Positions 1-7,794 of a DNA stretch of 42,078 bases are shown here, piece by piece. Origin of the DNA: Flavobacteriaceae bacterium UBA980 (GTDB lineage Bacteria; Bacteroidota; Bacteroidia; Flavobacteriales; Flavobacteriaceae); the NCBI GenBank assembly GCA_002292265.1, contig DBBQ01000041.1, forward strand, positions 1 to 42,078. The letters are read 5' to 3'. A program made the position numbers and the translations under genes. Within the stretch, counting starts at the first letter, position 1, and every line of letters starts with the position of its first letter. Under the pieces are notes generated by a model. The model was given only the letters and a program-made list of their open reading frames with translations. It ran no database searches and was not told the DNA's origin.

Positions 1-86
1 TATGAGTCGTTGCGCCTGACGAAGGCTAGACGGGACCAACGAATTGTTTATAGTCATTGTTGGAAAAAAGTTTTTATTAATTCAGG

Positions 87-158
87 TTACAGTTTTTCAT
101 TCAAATCTTGTCTTCCTACAATTGCCATTATTTCTACAATATCTCCGTTTACTTTAAA
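87..158 (-). pseudogene. possible RelE/ParE-like toxin C-terminal remnant
   Basis: On the minus strand an open stretch ends at a TAA at 87-89 and reads, in its last residues, FKVNGDIVEIMAIVGRQDL plus four more. The hydrophobic strand followed by GRQDL resembles the C-terminal strand of RelE/ParE-type toxins. No upstream part of such a gene can be followed, because the sequence to the right is the tail of a transposase on the other strand. If real, it is a fragment cut by the insertion. The match is short and could be chance. Confidence 0.2.
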
Positions 159-341
159 AACTGGCTTAGAGGTGTGCATTCCTATTGTAATAAAGAATAT
201 CTTCAAAAATATATCGATGAGTATTTCTTTAGATTTAATCGAAGGAATCACAGGGAATCCATACTAGATAAGATATAGCAACGCTGTGCTATGCATCAGC
301 CTGTGACAATAGATCAAATCAAATGCGACCTAAATGGGTAA
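141..341 (+). pseudogene. IS1595-like (ISXO2 type) transposase, C-terminal remnant
   Basis: Reading the frame that starts at 141 gives a C-terminal segment containing FKNWLRGVHS, then NKEYLQKYIDEYFFRFNRRN. This is the pattern of the end of IS1595-family DDE transposases (WLRGxHH...LQxYLDEyxyRyNRR). The frame meets TAG at 276-278 and then continues with HQPVTIDQIKCDLNG to TAA at 339-341, also a familiar tail for this family, so the TAG looks like a disabling mutation. Nothing upstream of about 140 continues the protein and no catalytic DDE residues remain. I call it a truncated, inactive insertion-sequence relic. Confidence 0.7.
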
Positions 342-363
342 CCCTAATAATTAATTAAAATAA

Positions 364-403
364 AATAGCGGTTTGAGTTATAACCCAAACCGCTATTGTT
401 TTT
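364..403. terminator. bidirectional intrinsic terminator
   Basis: A perfect 12-bp stem (AATAGCGGTTTG at 364-375 with its complement at 386-397) closes a 10-base loop. GTTTTT follows on the plus strand and T-rich sequence follows on the minus strand. It sits between the transposase relic and the end of the minus-strand glycosidase gene, and probably stops transcription of the galM–glycosidase unit. Confidence 0.8.
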
Positions 404-448
404 ATACAATGTTATAGCTAGTATTAGTTGTTTAATTTCGATACCATC

Positions 449-1564
449 TTATTTTTTCATAGTCAATTCTTTAATAAGATTAATCTCTTCTTCTTTATAA
501 GGAGTACCATTCTTACGGAAAATATCATGAAACCAAAGTTCGGGATCAGAACCATCTGGAATTGGCTCATCCCATGCATATTTTGTATTAGACTTCCCTG
601 CAACAAGCCCCCAATTAATAGCTCCTATATTTTGTGTTTTTAAAATAGGCATAATGTTACTGAACAAGCTATTATGTTTACGAGCCATATATTCTGTGCA
701 AATCATTGGTCTATTCAATTTTTTAAGGGAATCAATTGCCCTTTGATGATTGACTTCATCACTGTAGTTGTGATACGTAATGATATCTGAATTTTCGATT
801 TGAAATTTATTAAGGTCTGACAAACTATTATTCCAAACTCCAACTGTTAAGGGTTGCTTTGGATTTATATATCTAGCCCATCTAAAAACGTCTTTTAAAA
901 GAGGTAAAGATTTATTACCATACCCTGAGTTTCCAGGTTCATTGTATAAATCCCACAAAATTATTCGTTCATCGCTTTTAAATGTATCCAAGATATCTTT
1001 GACATAAGATTCAAGCTGTGGGGATAAATTTTCAGCTGTAAAAAGTAAATCTCCAGGATCTCTAAGCCAACCCGAATTATGAACGCCAGGTTTGGGCTCG
1101 GGTTGTTTTCCAGCGGAATAGGTAGGGTTCCAGCAGTCATCAAAAATCACAAAAATAGTTGCAATATTATGCTTCTCAGCAATTGACAAATAGGTATTAA
1201 TCCGTTCTTTAAATCCAGTTTTGTTAACTTCCCAAGCCACATGATGAAGATATACACGCATACAGTTTAGCCCGATATCTTCTGCCCACCCCAGCTCTCT
1301 ATCAATGGTTTCAGGGTCGAAGGTTTCTGCTTGCCAAAATTCTAATTGATTTATTGCTGTAGATGGGTTAAAATTCGCACCTCTTAACCACGGCTTATCT
1401 TTCCCCCATGCGTTTGCCTTTTCTTCTGACCATCTTTTGGCGATAGCGAGTTCATTGGATACTTCATTCTGGCTTGGCACTCCTTTCTTTTCTTGCTTGC
1501 ATGTAGTAAAAAAAGAGATGGCCAAAAAGATCAAGAATGACGACTTATTGATTTTTTGATGCAT
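449..1564 (-). CDS. GH-A clan (GH5-like) glycoside hydrolase lipoprotein
   Basis: A 371-residue protein with a hydrophobic N-terminus and a lipobox ending at Cys22 (SFFTTC), so it is probably anchored in a membrane of the cell envelope. The rest is a TIM-barrel glycosidase of the GH5 type. LWDLYNEPGNSG places the acid/base Glu at 209, and RPMICTEYMAR places the nucleophile Glu at 291, each at the end of a hydrophobic strand as in clan GH-A. WLRGANFNPSTAINQLEFW near residue 60 is the usual N-terminal loop of this group. The substrate cannot be read from sequence; relatives are often labelled xylanase, mannanase or cellulase. It starts 9 bases after galM stops, so both are probably one transcript handling a plant or algal polysaccharide. 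No SusC/SusD pair is visible in the window. Confidence 0.82.
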   Translation of the reverse strand: MHQKINKSSFLIFLAISFFTTCKQEKKGVPSQNEVSNELAIAKRWSEEKANAWGKDKPWLRGANFNPSTAINQLEFWQAETFDPETIDRELGWAEDIGLNCMRVYLHHVAWEVNKTGFKERINTYLSIAEKHNIATIFVIFDDCWNPTYSAGKQPEPKPGVHNSGWLRDPGDLLFTAENLSPQLESYVKDILDTFKSDERIILWDLYNEPGNSGYGNKSLPLLKDVFRWARYINPKQPLTVGVWNNSLSDLNKFQIENSDIITYHNYSDEVNHQRAIDSLKKLNRPMICTEYMARKHNSLFSNIMPILKTQNIGAINWGLVAGKSNTKYAWDEPIPDGSDPELWFHDIFRKNGTPYKEEEINLIKELTMKK

Positions 1565-1573
1565 GAGGTTTAA

Positions 1574-2698
1574 TTATTTTTTGTTAATACTAAATTTATA
1601 AATACATGTAGATTTATAATATTCGCCTTTATTTAAAATAGTTGAGGCGAAATACGCTTGATTTGGACTGTCTGGAAAATGTTGTGTTTCCAAACAAAAA
1701 GCAGTTCGGTATTTATACGGTAAGCCATTTTTTCCAACATCTTTACCATCCAAAAAATTACCGCCATAAAATTGCAAACCTGGTTCGTCGGTAATCACCT
1801 CCATTTTTCTAGCAGAAATAGGTTCTATTATTACTGCTGCAGTTTTTAAACCAGAGCCATTTAAGATAAAGTTATGATCGTATCCAAAACCATATTTTAT
1901 CTGTTGTCCATCATCATTTACATGTTCTCCTATTGGTGTTGGTTGCGTAAAGTCAAATGGAGTATTCTTAACGGCTTGTATCATTCCCGTTGGAATTAAA
2001 CCGGTCATAATCGGCGTGAAATGTGTAGCGTTTATTTGCAGGATATGGTCATTGATAGACCCTTTGCCTGCCCCGTGTAGGTTAAAAAATGAGTGATGGG
2101 TAAGATTAACCGGTGTGTCCTTATCTGTAGTGGCAGTATACCTGATTTCTAATTCATTATTATCTGTTAAATGGTACACTACAGTTACATTTAAATTACC
2201 AGGATAACCTTCTTCGCCATCTTTGGAAAGATATTTCAATTTTAATTGTGAATTTGAAAATTGATGGGCATCCCAAACTACATTATTAAACCCTATTTTC
2301 CCACCATGTAAATGATGGTCGTTATTGTTTAAGGCTAGGGTATAAATACTGTCATTCAATATAAATTTACCATTGGCAATACGATTGCCATAACGCCCGA
2401 TTAAAGCTCCGAAATATATCTCATTTGACTGAAGGTAACCCTCAATGGTTTCGTATCCCAATACAATATCTTCAAAGACACCAGTCTTGTCTGGCACCCA
2501 TAAGCTAACGAGACGGCCACCATAATTAGTGATTTGTGTAACAAGTCCATTTTTATTTTTTAGCGTAAATAAATCAACCTTTTTACCATCAACTACACTT
2601 TCAAAATTTTGTCGGTTAATTAGTTTTAAGTCAGATTGATTTTTTTGACAAGAAATACTTAAAGCGATTAAAATTAATATAACACGAGTTTTGTTCAT
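1574..2698 (-). CDS. galM: aldose 1-epimerase (galactose mutarotase), lipoprotein
   Basis: A 374-residue mutarotase that interconverts alpha and beta anomers of galactose or related aldoses. Family landmarks are in order: ITNYGGRLVSLWVPD near 57-70, GRYGNRIANGKF at 101-112, DHHLHGG ending at 133 with the first active-site His, NLTHHSFFNL at 199-207 with the second, FGYDHNFIL near 271, GLQFYGGNFLDG at 307-318, and CLETQHFPDSPNQ with catalytic Glu337. The N-terminus is a lipoprotein signal with Cys17 (LSISC), so the enzyme acts outside the cytoplasm, as in many Bacteroidota polysaccharide loci. It lies just upstream of the glycosidase and is probably the first gene of a two-gene operon. Confidence 0.93.
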   Translation of the reverse strand: MNKTRVILILIALSISCQKNQSDLKLINRQNFESVVDGKKVDLFTLKNKNGLVTQITNYGGRLVSLWVPDKTGVFEDIVLGYETIEGYLQSNEIYFGALIGRYGNRIANGKFILNDSIYTLALNNNDHHLHGGKIGFNNVVWDAHQFSNSQLKLKYLSKDGEEGYPGNLNVTVVYHLTDNNELEIRYTATTDKDTPVNLTHHSFFNLHGAGKGSINDHILQINATHFTPIMTGLIPTGMIQAVKNTPFDFTQPTPIGEHVNDDGQQIKYGFGYDHNFILNGSGLKTAAVIIEPISARKMEVITDEPGLQFYGGNFLDGKDVGKNGLPYKYRTAFCLETQHFPDSPNQAYFASTILNKGEYYKSTCIYKFSINKK

Positions 2699-3151
2699 TA
2701 ATCTCGTTTTTTAAGATATTAGCTACAACGGTTTTGTATAGGATTATTTTTAAATTTAGGTAAAATAATATAAATGGGTTTTTGCTCCTGACGATCTGTG
2801 AGTGAATTTGAAGAAAAGCTCCACTTGGGGCGGTGGAGCTAATCAGGAAAAATCAAAAAAAAAATCAAATAAAAAATCAGGGCAAATTAGAATCATTTAC
2901 GTTAGGGAGGCTTAGGACATGTTTTTGGTGTTGTAGGGCAGAGTCAAGATTTGTGCGCAAAAAGGATTTACAACTAAAAGTGGTAACATTCCATGCTTCC
3001 GGGAGGTGATTTTTATACGTGTAATGAACTTGCATTCGTTTTATTTTCTGGTACTAAATTGCGATAAAAGAAACGAAACACAAGTCTCAAAGTACCCTGT
3101 GGTACGGCTAAATTCTTAACTGGTAGCTACGGTGTAACAAACGGTTATTTA
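2699..3151. other. 453-base gene-poor intergenic region
   Basis: No credible gene on either strand. Visible structure: TAGCTACAACGGTTTTGTATA at 2720-2740, which is an imperfect inverted copy of a site at 403-420. There is a GCTCCAC/GTGGAGC hairpin at 2818-2839, and an A-rich tract at 2845-2879 built of repeated AAATCA units that would act as a U-run for a minus-strand hairpin only weakly. There is a GTACC-CTGT-GGTAC palindrome at 3092-3105, and TAGCTACGGTGTAACAAACGG at 3124-3144. This is an accessory-island junction rather than a normal promoter region. Confidence 0.5.
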
Positions 3152-3835
3152 CTATAAAATAAAAGAAAGACCAAAGGCCAGGAGGATGGTCAGCAGCTTT
3201 CTCAGATTAAAGGCATGGCCTTGATTGCTTTCAAATAGGATGGTGGTTGCGATATGAAACAACATCCCGATGATAACCGAAGTGATTTGAAATTGCCAGA
3301 CCTGTAAGAGGGTAGAGTAGTCGTTGAGAAGACTCCCCAAGGGACTCATAAGAGCAAAGAAGAAAAGCATACTGACTTTCGTAAAAGTAGCAACTCTCGT
3401 TTCCCACACCAGAAAGAAGACTACCATCCCAATAGGGATTTTATGTACAAATATTCCCCAGAGCAATTCGTTTTGGTTGGACAGCGGAAGTCCCTCAATA
3501 AAAGCGTGAATCCCTAAACTCAATAAAAGTAGCCAGGGGAGTCCTTGGTTTTCTTTTACATGAGCATGACCGTGTTCTGCTCCTTGCGAGATATACTCCA
3601 AAAGAATTTGAAACACCAATCCCGCAATGATCCAACCACTCGCTTGAAAAGTAGTTTTTGAAAAAACTTCAGGCAAGAGATGAAAAATGGTAATCCCGAG
3701 AAGAAAAGCACCGCTAAAAGCCAAAACCAACTTAAAGGCCAAAGGTTTTTTAGGACGTGAAACAAAAACGATACCCATCCCCAATACCGCTCCTAAAAAA
3801 GGAAGCAGATAATTAAATAAAGGAGGGCTACTCAT
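3152..3835 (-). CDS. ZIP family divalent metal transporter
   Basis: A multi-pass membrane protein of the ZIP family (zinc/iron uptake). HLLPEVF near the N-terminal third and the pair LGIHAFIEGLPL / HKIPIGMVVFF are the signature metal-site helices IV and V, and a short HGHAHVKEN loop is the usual histidine-rich cytoplasmic loop. Length (227 residues) is normal for bacterial ZIPs. The open frame extends to a TTG at 3865. I prefer the ATG at 3835, because a TAnnTTTG element (TAATTTTG, minus strand, 3863-3870) overlaps the TTG and would leave no leader for it. It is divergent from the THUMP methyltransferase. Confidence 0.85.
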   Translation of the reverse strand: MSSPPLFNYLLPFLGAVLGMGIVFVSRPKKPLAFKLVLAFSGAFLLGITIFHLLPEVFSKTTFQASGWIIAGLVFQILLEYISQGAEHGHAHVKENQGLPWLLLLSLGIHAFIEGLPLSNQNELLWGIFVHKIPIGMVVFFLVWETRVATFTKVSMLFFFALMSPLGSLLNDYSTLLQVWQFQITSVIIGMLFHIATTILFESNQGHAFNLRKLLTILLAFGLSFIL

Positions 3836-3862
3836 GGATGTTTTTAGAACTGTGTTGGTAGA

Positions 3863-3870
3863 CAAAATTA
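3863..3870 (-). promoter_or_regulatory. candidate -7 element for the ZIP gene
   Basis: TAATTTTG on the minus strand fits the Bacteroidota -7 consensus TAnnTTTG. No convincing -33 TTG is seen at 19-21 bases upstream, so this is a partial match. It decides between the two possible starts of the ZIP gene. Confidence 0.35.
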
Positions 3871-3897
3871 AAGTATTTTTGAGGGCGAAAACGAGCG

Positions 3898-5064
3898 ATG
3901 GAAGAAAATTTTAAAATGCTAGCCAAAACCTTTTATGGTTTTGAGGAAATCTTAGAAAAAGAAGTACGCCTACTGGGGGGTAAAAACATCCAAAAAGGAA
4001 ATCGTGTGGTTTCTTTTGAAGGGGACTTAGGCTTTCTTTACAAAGCCAACCTCTCCCTGCGTAACACCTTAAAAATTTTAAAGCCCATCCACAGCGAGCG
4101 AGTCCAAAACGAAGAGGGATTGTATCAGCTCTTTTACAATTTTCCGTGGGAAGATTATCTCGAGGTTCATTCCAAATTTGTGATCGACAGTGTGGTAAAT
4201 GGCACCCTGTTTACACATTCGCAGTACGCATCTCAAAAAGCCAAAGACGGTTTGGTGGATCAGTTTAGAGACCGCTACAACGAAAGACCCAGTGTAGATT
4301 TAAACCGACCCGATTTAAGAATCAACCTACACATACAAAACGACCTCTGTACAATCTCCTTAGACAGTTCAGGGGCTTCCCTGCACCACAGAGGTTATAG
4401 GACAGCTACCAATATCGCTCCGCTAAATGAAGTGCTTGCAGCAGGTTTGATTCAATTGTCGGGTTGGCAAGCCAACACCGACTTTTTAGACCCCATGTGT
4501 GGGAGCGGTACTTTTTTAATCGAAGCTGCTATGTTTGCCTGTAACATTCCAGCCAACATCAACCGCAAAAGCTTCGCTTTTGAAAAGTGGAAAGATTACG
4601 ATGCAGCACTTTTTGATCTGATTCGCGAAAGTCAATTGAAAAAAGTTATCAATCCCAATGTTCAGATCAAAGGATCTGATAAAGCACCTTCTGCTGTGGA
4701 AAAAGCACTTCAGAATATCGAAAATGCCAACCTGAGTGATTTTATCCAAGTTAAAAAAAAGGATTTCTTCCAACTGGAAAAAGAAAATCAAGGCCCTCTG
4801 CACCTGCTGACCAATCCTCCCTACGGTGAGCGTTTGGAAGGAGATATGAACGCTCTGTATCAGGGAATTGGAGACGGCTTTAAACAGAGCTTTCCCAATA
4901 CTCAGGCCTGGCTTATCAGCTCAAATATGGAAGCCATTAAATGCATCGGACTGCGACCCAGTAGAAAGATTAAAGTTTTTAATGGAAAACTAGAATCCCG
5001 TTTGTTGTTCTTTCCAATTTATGAAGGAACTAAAAAAGTACACAAACTGCGAAAAGAAGAATAG
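3898..5064 (+). CDS. THUMP-domain class I rRNA (guanine-N2) methyltransferase, RlmL N-terminal type
   Basis: A 388-residue cytoplasmic RNA methyltransferase. The N-terminal 160 residues match a THUMP/ferredoxin-like RNA-binding unit (MLAKTFYGFEEILEKEV and the HHRGYRTATNIAPLNEVLAAGL linker), followed by a Rossmann methyltransferase with SAM motif FLDPMCGSGTFLIEAAM and catalytic motif LLTNPPYGERL (NPPY). The length corresponds to the N-terminal half of E. coli RlmL, which modifies G2445 of 23S rRNA; exact target here is inferred. Old annotations of this family say 'N6-adenine DNA methylase', which the THUMP domain argues against. It starts 62 bases from the ZIP ATG, divergently, and ends one base from the convergent DUF6048 gene. 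Confidence 0.88.
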   Translation: MEENFKMLAKTFYGFEEILEKEVRLLGGKNIQKGNRVVSFEGDLGFLYKANLSLRNTLKILKPIHSERVQNEEGLYQLFYNFPWEDYLEVHSKFVIDSVVNGTLFTHSQYASQKAKDGLVDQFRDRYNERPSVDLNRPDLRINLHIQNDLCTISLDSSGASLHHRGYRTATNIAPLNEVLAAGLIQLSGWQANTDFLDPMCGSGTFLIEAAMFACNIPANINRKSFAFEKWKDYDAALFDLIRESQLKKVINPNVQIKGSDKAPSAVEKALQNIENANLSDFIQVKKKDFFQLEKENQGPLHLLTNPPYGERLEGDMNALYQGIGDGFKQSFPNTQAWLISSNMEAIKCIGLRPSRKIKVFNGKLESRLLFFPIYEGTKKVHKLRKEE

Positions 5065-5065
5065 G

Positions 5066-5803
5066 CTATTTTTTGGAGCCAAAAGGCAAACTGTAAGTCA
5101 AGGTATAGTTGAACCCCGCACCAAAGATATTGTCATCCGTTTTTTTGTTAAATCCAGGGATGTAAATATTGTCAAAATTCTCAGGCAACTTGTCGTTGAG
5201 CAAACGATTCAAGCGCAGACTCAGCCCCATATAAATATTTTTTAGGAGCTGTACTTTAAACCCAACCACCACTTCAAACCATTGTGCATTTAAATTGGGA
5301 CGTTCTCCAGTAGCATATCCGGTGGAAATGGGGATATCAGAACTAGGCCAAAAGCGAGTGCGATCCAAGACGGTGTAGTTGTTCAGAAATTGACTGTGAC
5401 TGCTGGAAGCAAAGCGAAGCCCAACGGTGACATGATTGTCCATCCCTTCCCAGTTTTCATACATATTGTAGTCAAAGCCTACTTTCAGGTAAGTACCCTC
5501 TGTGGTAAAATTTACTTGCTCTACTTGCTGGGTGGTTTCCACATTTCCTAGCTCTAGCGCCAAAAAGAACTTTTCACCTACTCTAAGGTCTGCCACGGCT
5601 TCAAAACCATTAAAATCATCTGAAGTTTGTGAGCGTATAATTCGAGATAAATCAGCACCAAAACGGAGCGTTAAAGGAATTTTTTCCTTTACTTCTAGAT
5701 TGTCTGCAACGATGGAAGGAAGTACTTCTTCCTGCTGCCCATGTCCCCAGTGTAAGCCTCCTAAAAGACTAATGAAGAATACCCAAATGCGCACGGTTTT
5801 CAT
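5066..5803 (-). CDS. DUF6048 family exported protein
   Basis: A 245-residue protein with a signal peptide (cleavage probably after HWGHGQ). The rest has alternating hydrophobic strands and ends with an aromatic-rich segment FGAGFNYTLTYSLPF, like an outer-membrane beta-barrel. I recognise it as DUF6048 partly from its context, as the third gene of rlmD–DUF6452–DUF6048 in Flavobacteriia. Its ATG lies inside the end of the DUF6452 gene (35-base overlap), so translation is probably coupled. The function is not known; a barrel-type outer-membrane role is inference. Confidence 0.75.
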   Translation of the reverse strand: MKTVRIWVFFISLLGGLHWGHGQQEEVLPSIVADNLEVKEKIPLTLRFGADLSRIIRSQTSDDFNGFEAVADLRVGEKFFLALELGNVETTQQVEQVNFTTEGTYLKVGFDYNMYENWEGMDNHVTVGLRFASSSHSQFLNNYTVLDRTRFWPSSDIPISTGYATGERPNLNAQWFEVVVGFKVQLLKNIYMGLSLRLNRLLNDKLPENFDNIYIPGFNKKTDDNIFGAGFNYTLTYSLPFGSKK

Positions 5804-6266
5804 TTTCTGTGATGGTGTCTTTTAAAATGGTGAATCCCTGAATCCAATTGTCTCCAGGGTTTAAAATGAGTACAGGTTGGGACTCTAAAATATAATTCGA
5901 ACGATAGCCGCAAGCCGCATTGATAAATTTGTCAAAACGTTGGTAATTAATCTGCAGCGTATCGATGTTTTCATTTTCGGTCCCCTGGTTGAGTATGAAT
6001 TCTAATTGAATAAAATTCTCTTGTATTTTCAAAGGAAGTGCAAAGGAGTCGGAGGGCTCCGTTGCTAAAACCTTTTCAGTCCCTAGCGCCCGAATAGAAA
6101 AGCCTGCGGGTGTTCGAGTTTGCTCCGTATTGTCTTTATCTAACATCAGTAGAACTAAATCGGGACTTTCCGTAATAGTTTCAACACAGATGTCGTCTCT
6201 TTCACAACTAAACAGGAAAAAGAGTGCTCCCAGATAAAGAAATTTTTTAAAATACGGCTTATTCAT
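5769..6266 (-). CDS. DUF6452 family lipoprotein
   Basis: A 165-residue lipoprotein beginning MNKPYFKKFLYLGALFFLF followed by SCERDDIC; the lipobox Cys is at about 21. I chose the ATG at 6266, not the longer frame to 6305, because it gives a clean lipoprotein signal and because ATGAATAA shares 8 bases with the end of rlmD, a typical coupled start. The mature part is beta-rich with no known catalytic motif. The position between rlmD and DUF6048 matches the conserved flavobacterial arrangement. Its function is unknown. Confidence 0.78.
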   Translation of the reverse strand: MNKPYFKKFLYLGALFFLFSCERDDICVETITESPDLVLLMLDKDNTEQTRTPAGFSIRALGTEKVLATEPSDSFALPLKIQENFIQLEFILNQGTENENIDTLQINYQRFDKFINAACGYRSNYILESQPVLILNPGDNWIQGFTILKDTITENENRAHLGILH

Positions 6267-7677
6267 TCGTGGCTCTGAGTTGTAAAAGTACAACATTTTC
6301 AACATGATGGGTTTGCGGAAACATATCTACAGCTTGACTTTTTAGAACCTCGTACTTTGATTTCATCAAATTCAGATCGCGGGCTTGCGTCGCACTGTTG
6401 CAACTGATATAGACAATCCTTTTTGTCGCTAATTTGATCAATTGGTGCACCACATCTGCATGCATTCCATCCCGGGGTGGGTCCGTAATTACAAGGTCAG
6501 CTTTTCCATGTCGGGCTACAAAAGCATCGTTAAAAATTGTCTTCATATCGCCAACCTCAAAGTGCGCGTTGTCAATTTGATTCAAAAGGGCGTTTTCTCG
6601 GGCAGCTTCTATGGCTTCCGGGACAGACTCTACACCGATAATTTTTGAACAGGAGCCCGCCAGACTCAAGGCGATAGTTCCCGTTCCCGTGTACAAGTCA
6701 TAGACAACCTCTTCAGCTTGTAATGCAGCAAAATCCTTCGCAATCTTGTAGAGTGCTTTGGCCTGTTGGGGATTGGTCTGAAAAAAAGATTTGGCAGTGA
6801 TTTTAAATTGTAAGTCCTTTAAACTTTCGGTAATGAAGTCTTGTCCATGATAGCAGTGAACCTCTTGATCGTAAAGACTGTCGTTTGCCTTTGGGTTGAT
6901 ACAATAAAGAAGAGACGTAATTTCAAGAAATTTTGAAACCAGAAAATCAAGCAGTGCCTCGCGATTTTTTTTGTCTTCTTTAAAAAATTGGAGCAGCACC
7001 ATGACTTCTCCACCCAAGGTGTTGCGTATCATAAGGGTTCTTAAAAACCCACTTTTTTGTCGAGGATCAAAAAATTCCAATTCATTTTCAAGGGCATAGC
7101 TGCGGATCGCATTTCGAATGGCATTGGAGGGTTCCGCCTGAAGATGACAGTGATTTACGTCCACAACTTTATCCCACATCCCCGGCTTGTGAAATCCCAG
7201 CCCATTGCGCTCGATGGCCCCTTCAGTTTGAATTTCTTCTTCTGTCAGCCAGCGGTTGTTGGAAAAAGAAAACTCCATTTTATTTCGGTAGTAGTAGGGA
7301 TTTGTTACACCTAGTATGGGAAGAACTTCCTTCGTTTCTACTTTTCCGATGTGTTTGAGGTTGTGCAACACCCCCTTTTCCTTAAAGGCCAATTGCCCTT
7401 CATAGCTTAAATGTTGCCATTTACACCCACCACAAACGCCAAAGTGTTCACATACGGGTTCCGTACGTTGCTTTGATTTTTGAACCCATCGTGTGGGTTC
7501 CGCCTCAAAATAGCCTCTTCTTTTTTTATAAATACGCACGTCAACCACATCGCCAGGGACTACCTTTTTGATAAAGCAAACCGCTCCTTCCTCAGTTTTT
7601 GCTACGCCCATACCCTTGGCATTAATATCGATGACTTCCAATTCGTTCTCGAAGCGTTCTACACGTTTTCTACCCAT
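6259..7677 (-). CDS. rlmD: 23S rRNA (uracil-C5)-methyltransferase, RlmD/RumA family
   Basis: A 472-residue enzyme that methylates C5 of a uridine in 23S rRNA (U1939 in E. coli RlmD). An N-terminal TRAM domain (about 1-65) precedes an iron-sulfur cluster motif CEHFGVCGGCKWQHL, with the fourth Cys likely in VNHCHLQ. The Rossmann domain has DLYTGTGTIALSLAG for SAM binding, VITDPPRDGM, and the catalytic Cys in VYISCNSATQARDL. TrmA also uses the same chemistry, but the Fe-S motif and TRAM favour the RlmD/RlmCD branch. It is the first gene of an overlapping three-gene operon. TACATTTG on the minus strand at 7682-7689 lies only four bases before the ATG, suggesting a nearly leaderless transcript. 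Confidence 0.92.
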   Translation of the reverse strand: MGRKRVERFENELEVIDINAKGMGVAKTEEGAVCFIKKVVPGDVVDVRIYKKRRGYFEAEPTRWVQKSKQRTEPVCEHFGVCGGCKWQHLSYEGQLAFKEKGVLHNLKHIGKVETKEVLPILGVTNPYYYRNKMEFSFSNNRWLTEEEIQTEGAIERNGLGFHKPGMWDKVVDVNHCHLQAEPSNAIRNAIRSYALENELEFFDPRQKSGFLRTLMIRNTLGGEVMVLLQFFKEDKKNREALLDFLVSKFLEITSLLYCINPKANDSLYDQEVHCYHGQDFITESLKDLQFKITAKSFFQTNPQQAKALYKIAKDFAALQAEEVVYDLYTGTGTIALSLAGSCSKIIGVESVPEAIEAARENALLNQIDNAHFEVGDMKTIFNDAFVARHGKADLVITDPPRDGMHADVVHQLIKLATKRIVYISCNSATQARDLNLMKSKYEVLKSQAVDMFPQTHHVENVVLLQLRATNE

Positions 7678-7681
7678 GCTG

Positions 7682-7689
7682 CAAATGTA
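7682..7689 (-). promoter_or_regulatory. -7 element of the rlmD operon
   Basis: TACATTTG on the minus strand matches TAnnTTTG exactly, just upstream of the rlmD ATG (7677). Transcription from here would give almost no 5' leader. A good -33 box is not apparent. Confidence 0.45.
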
Positions 7690-7794
7690 GTGGGCTTAAG
7701 AAAATAAATCATCTTTTAAGCTAGGTTTTTGGAGGGGATATTTAGTATTTTTACTCAAGAATTTTAGCCCTAGAATAATTTAAACACCTTTGAA

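Noticed and set aside
10..267. 85-codon plus-strand frame at the window start
   Set aside because: The other frame over 141-341 reads a recognisable transposase tail; this one has no protein-like features.
961..1143. Open frame on the minus strand inside the glycosidase gene
   Set aside because: It overlaps the glycosidase, which has clear catalytic motifs; the other frame shows no protein-like pattern.
2841..2880. Short A-rich repeats (AAATCA-type) looked like a repeat array
   Set aside because: Units are 6-12 bases, irregular and without spacers; it is a simple low-complexity tract, not a CRISPR array.
3092..3105. GTACC-CTGT-GGTAC palindrome as a terminator
   Set aside because: Only five base pairs and no T-run on either strand.
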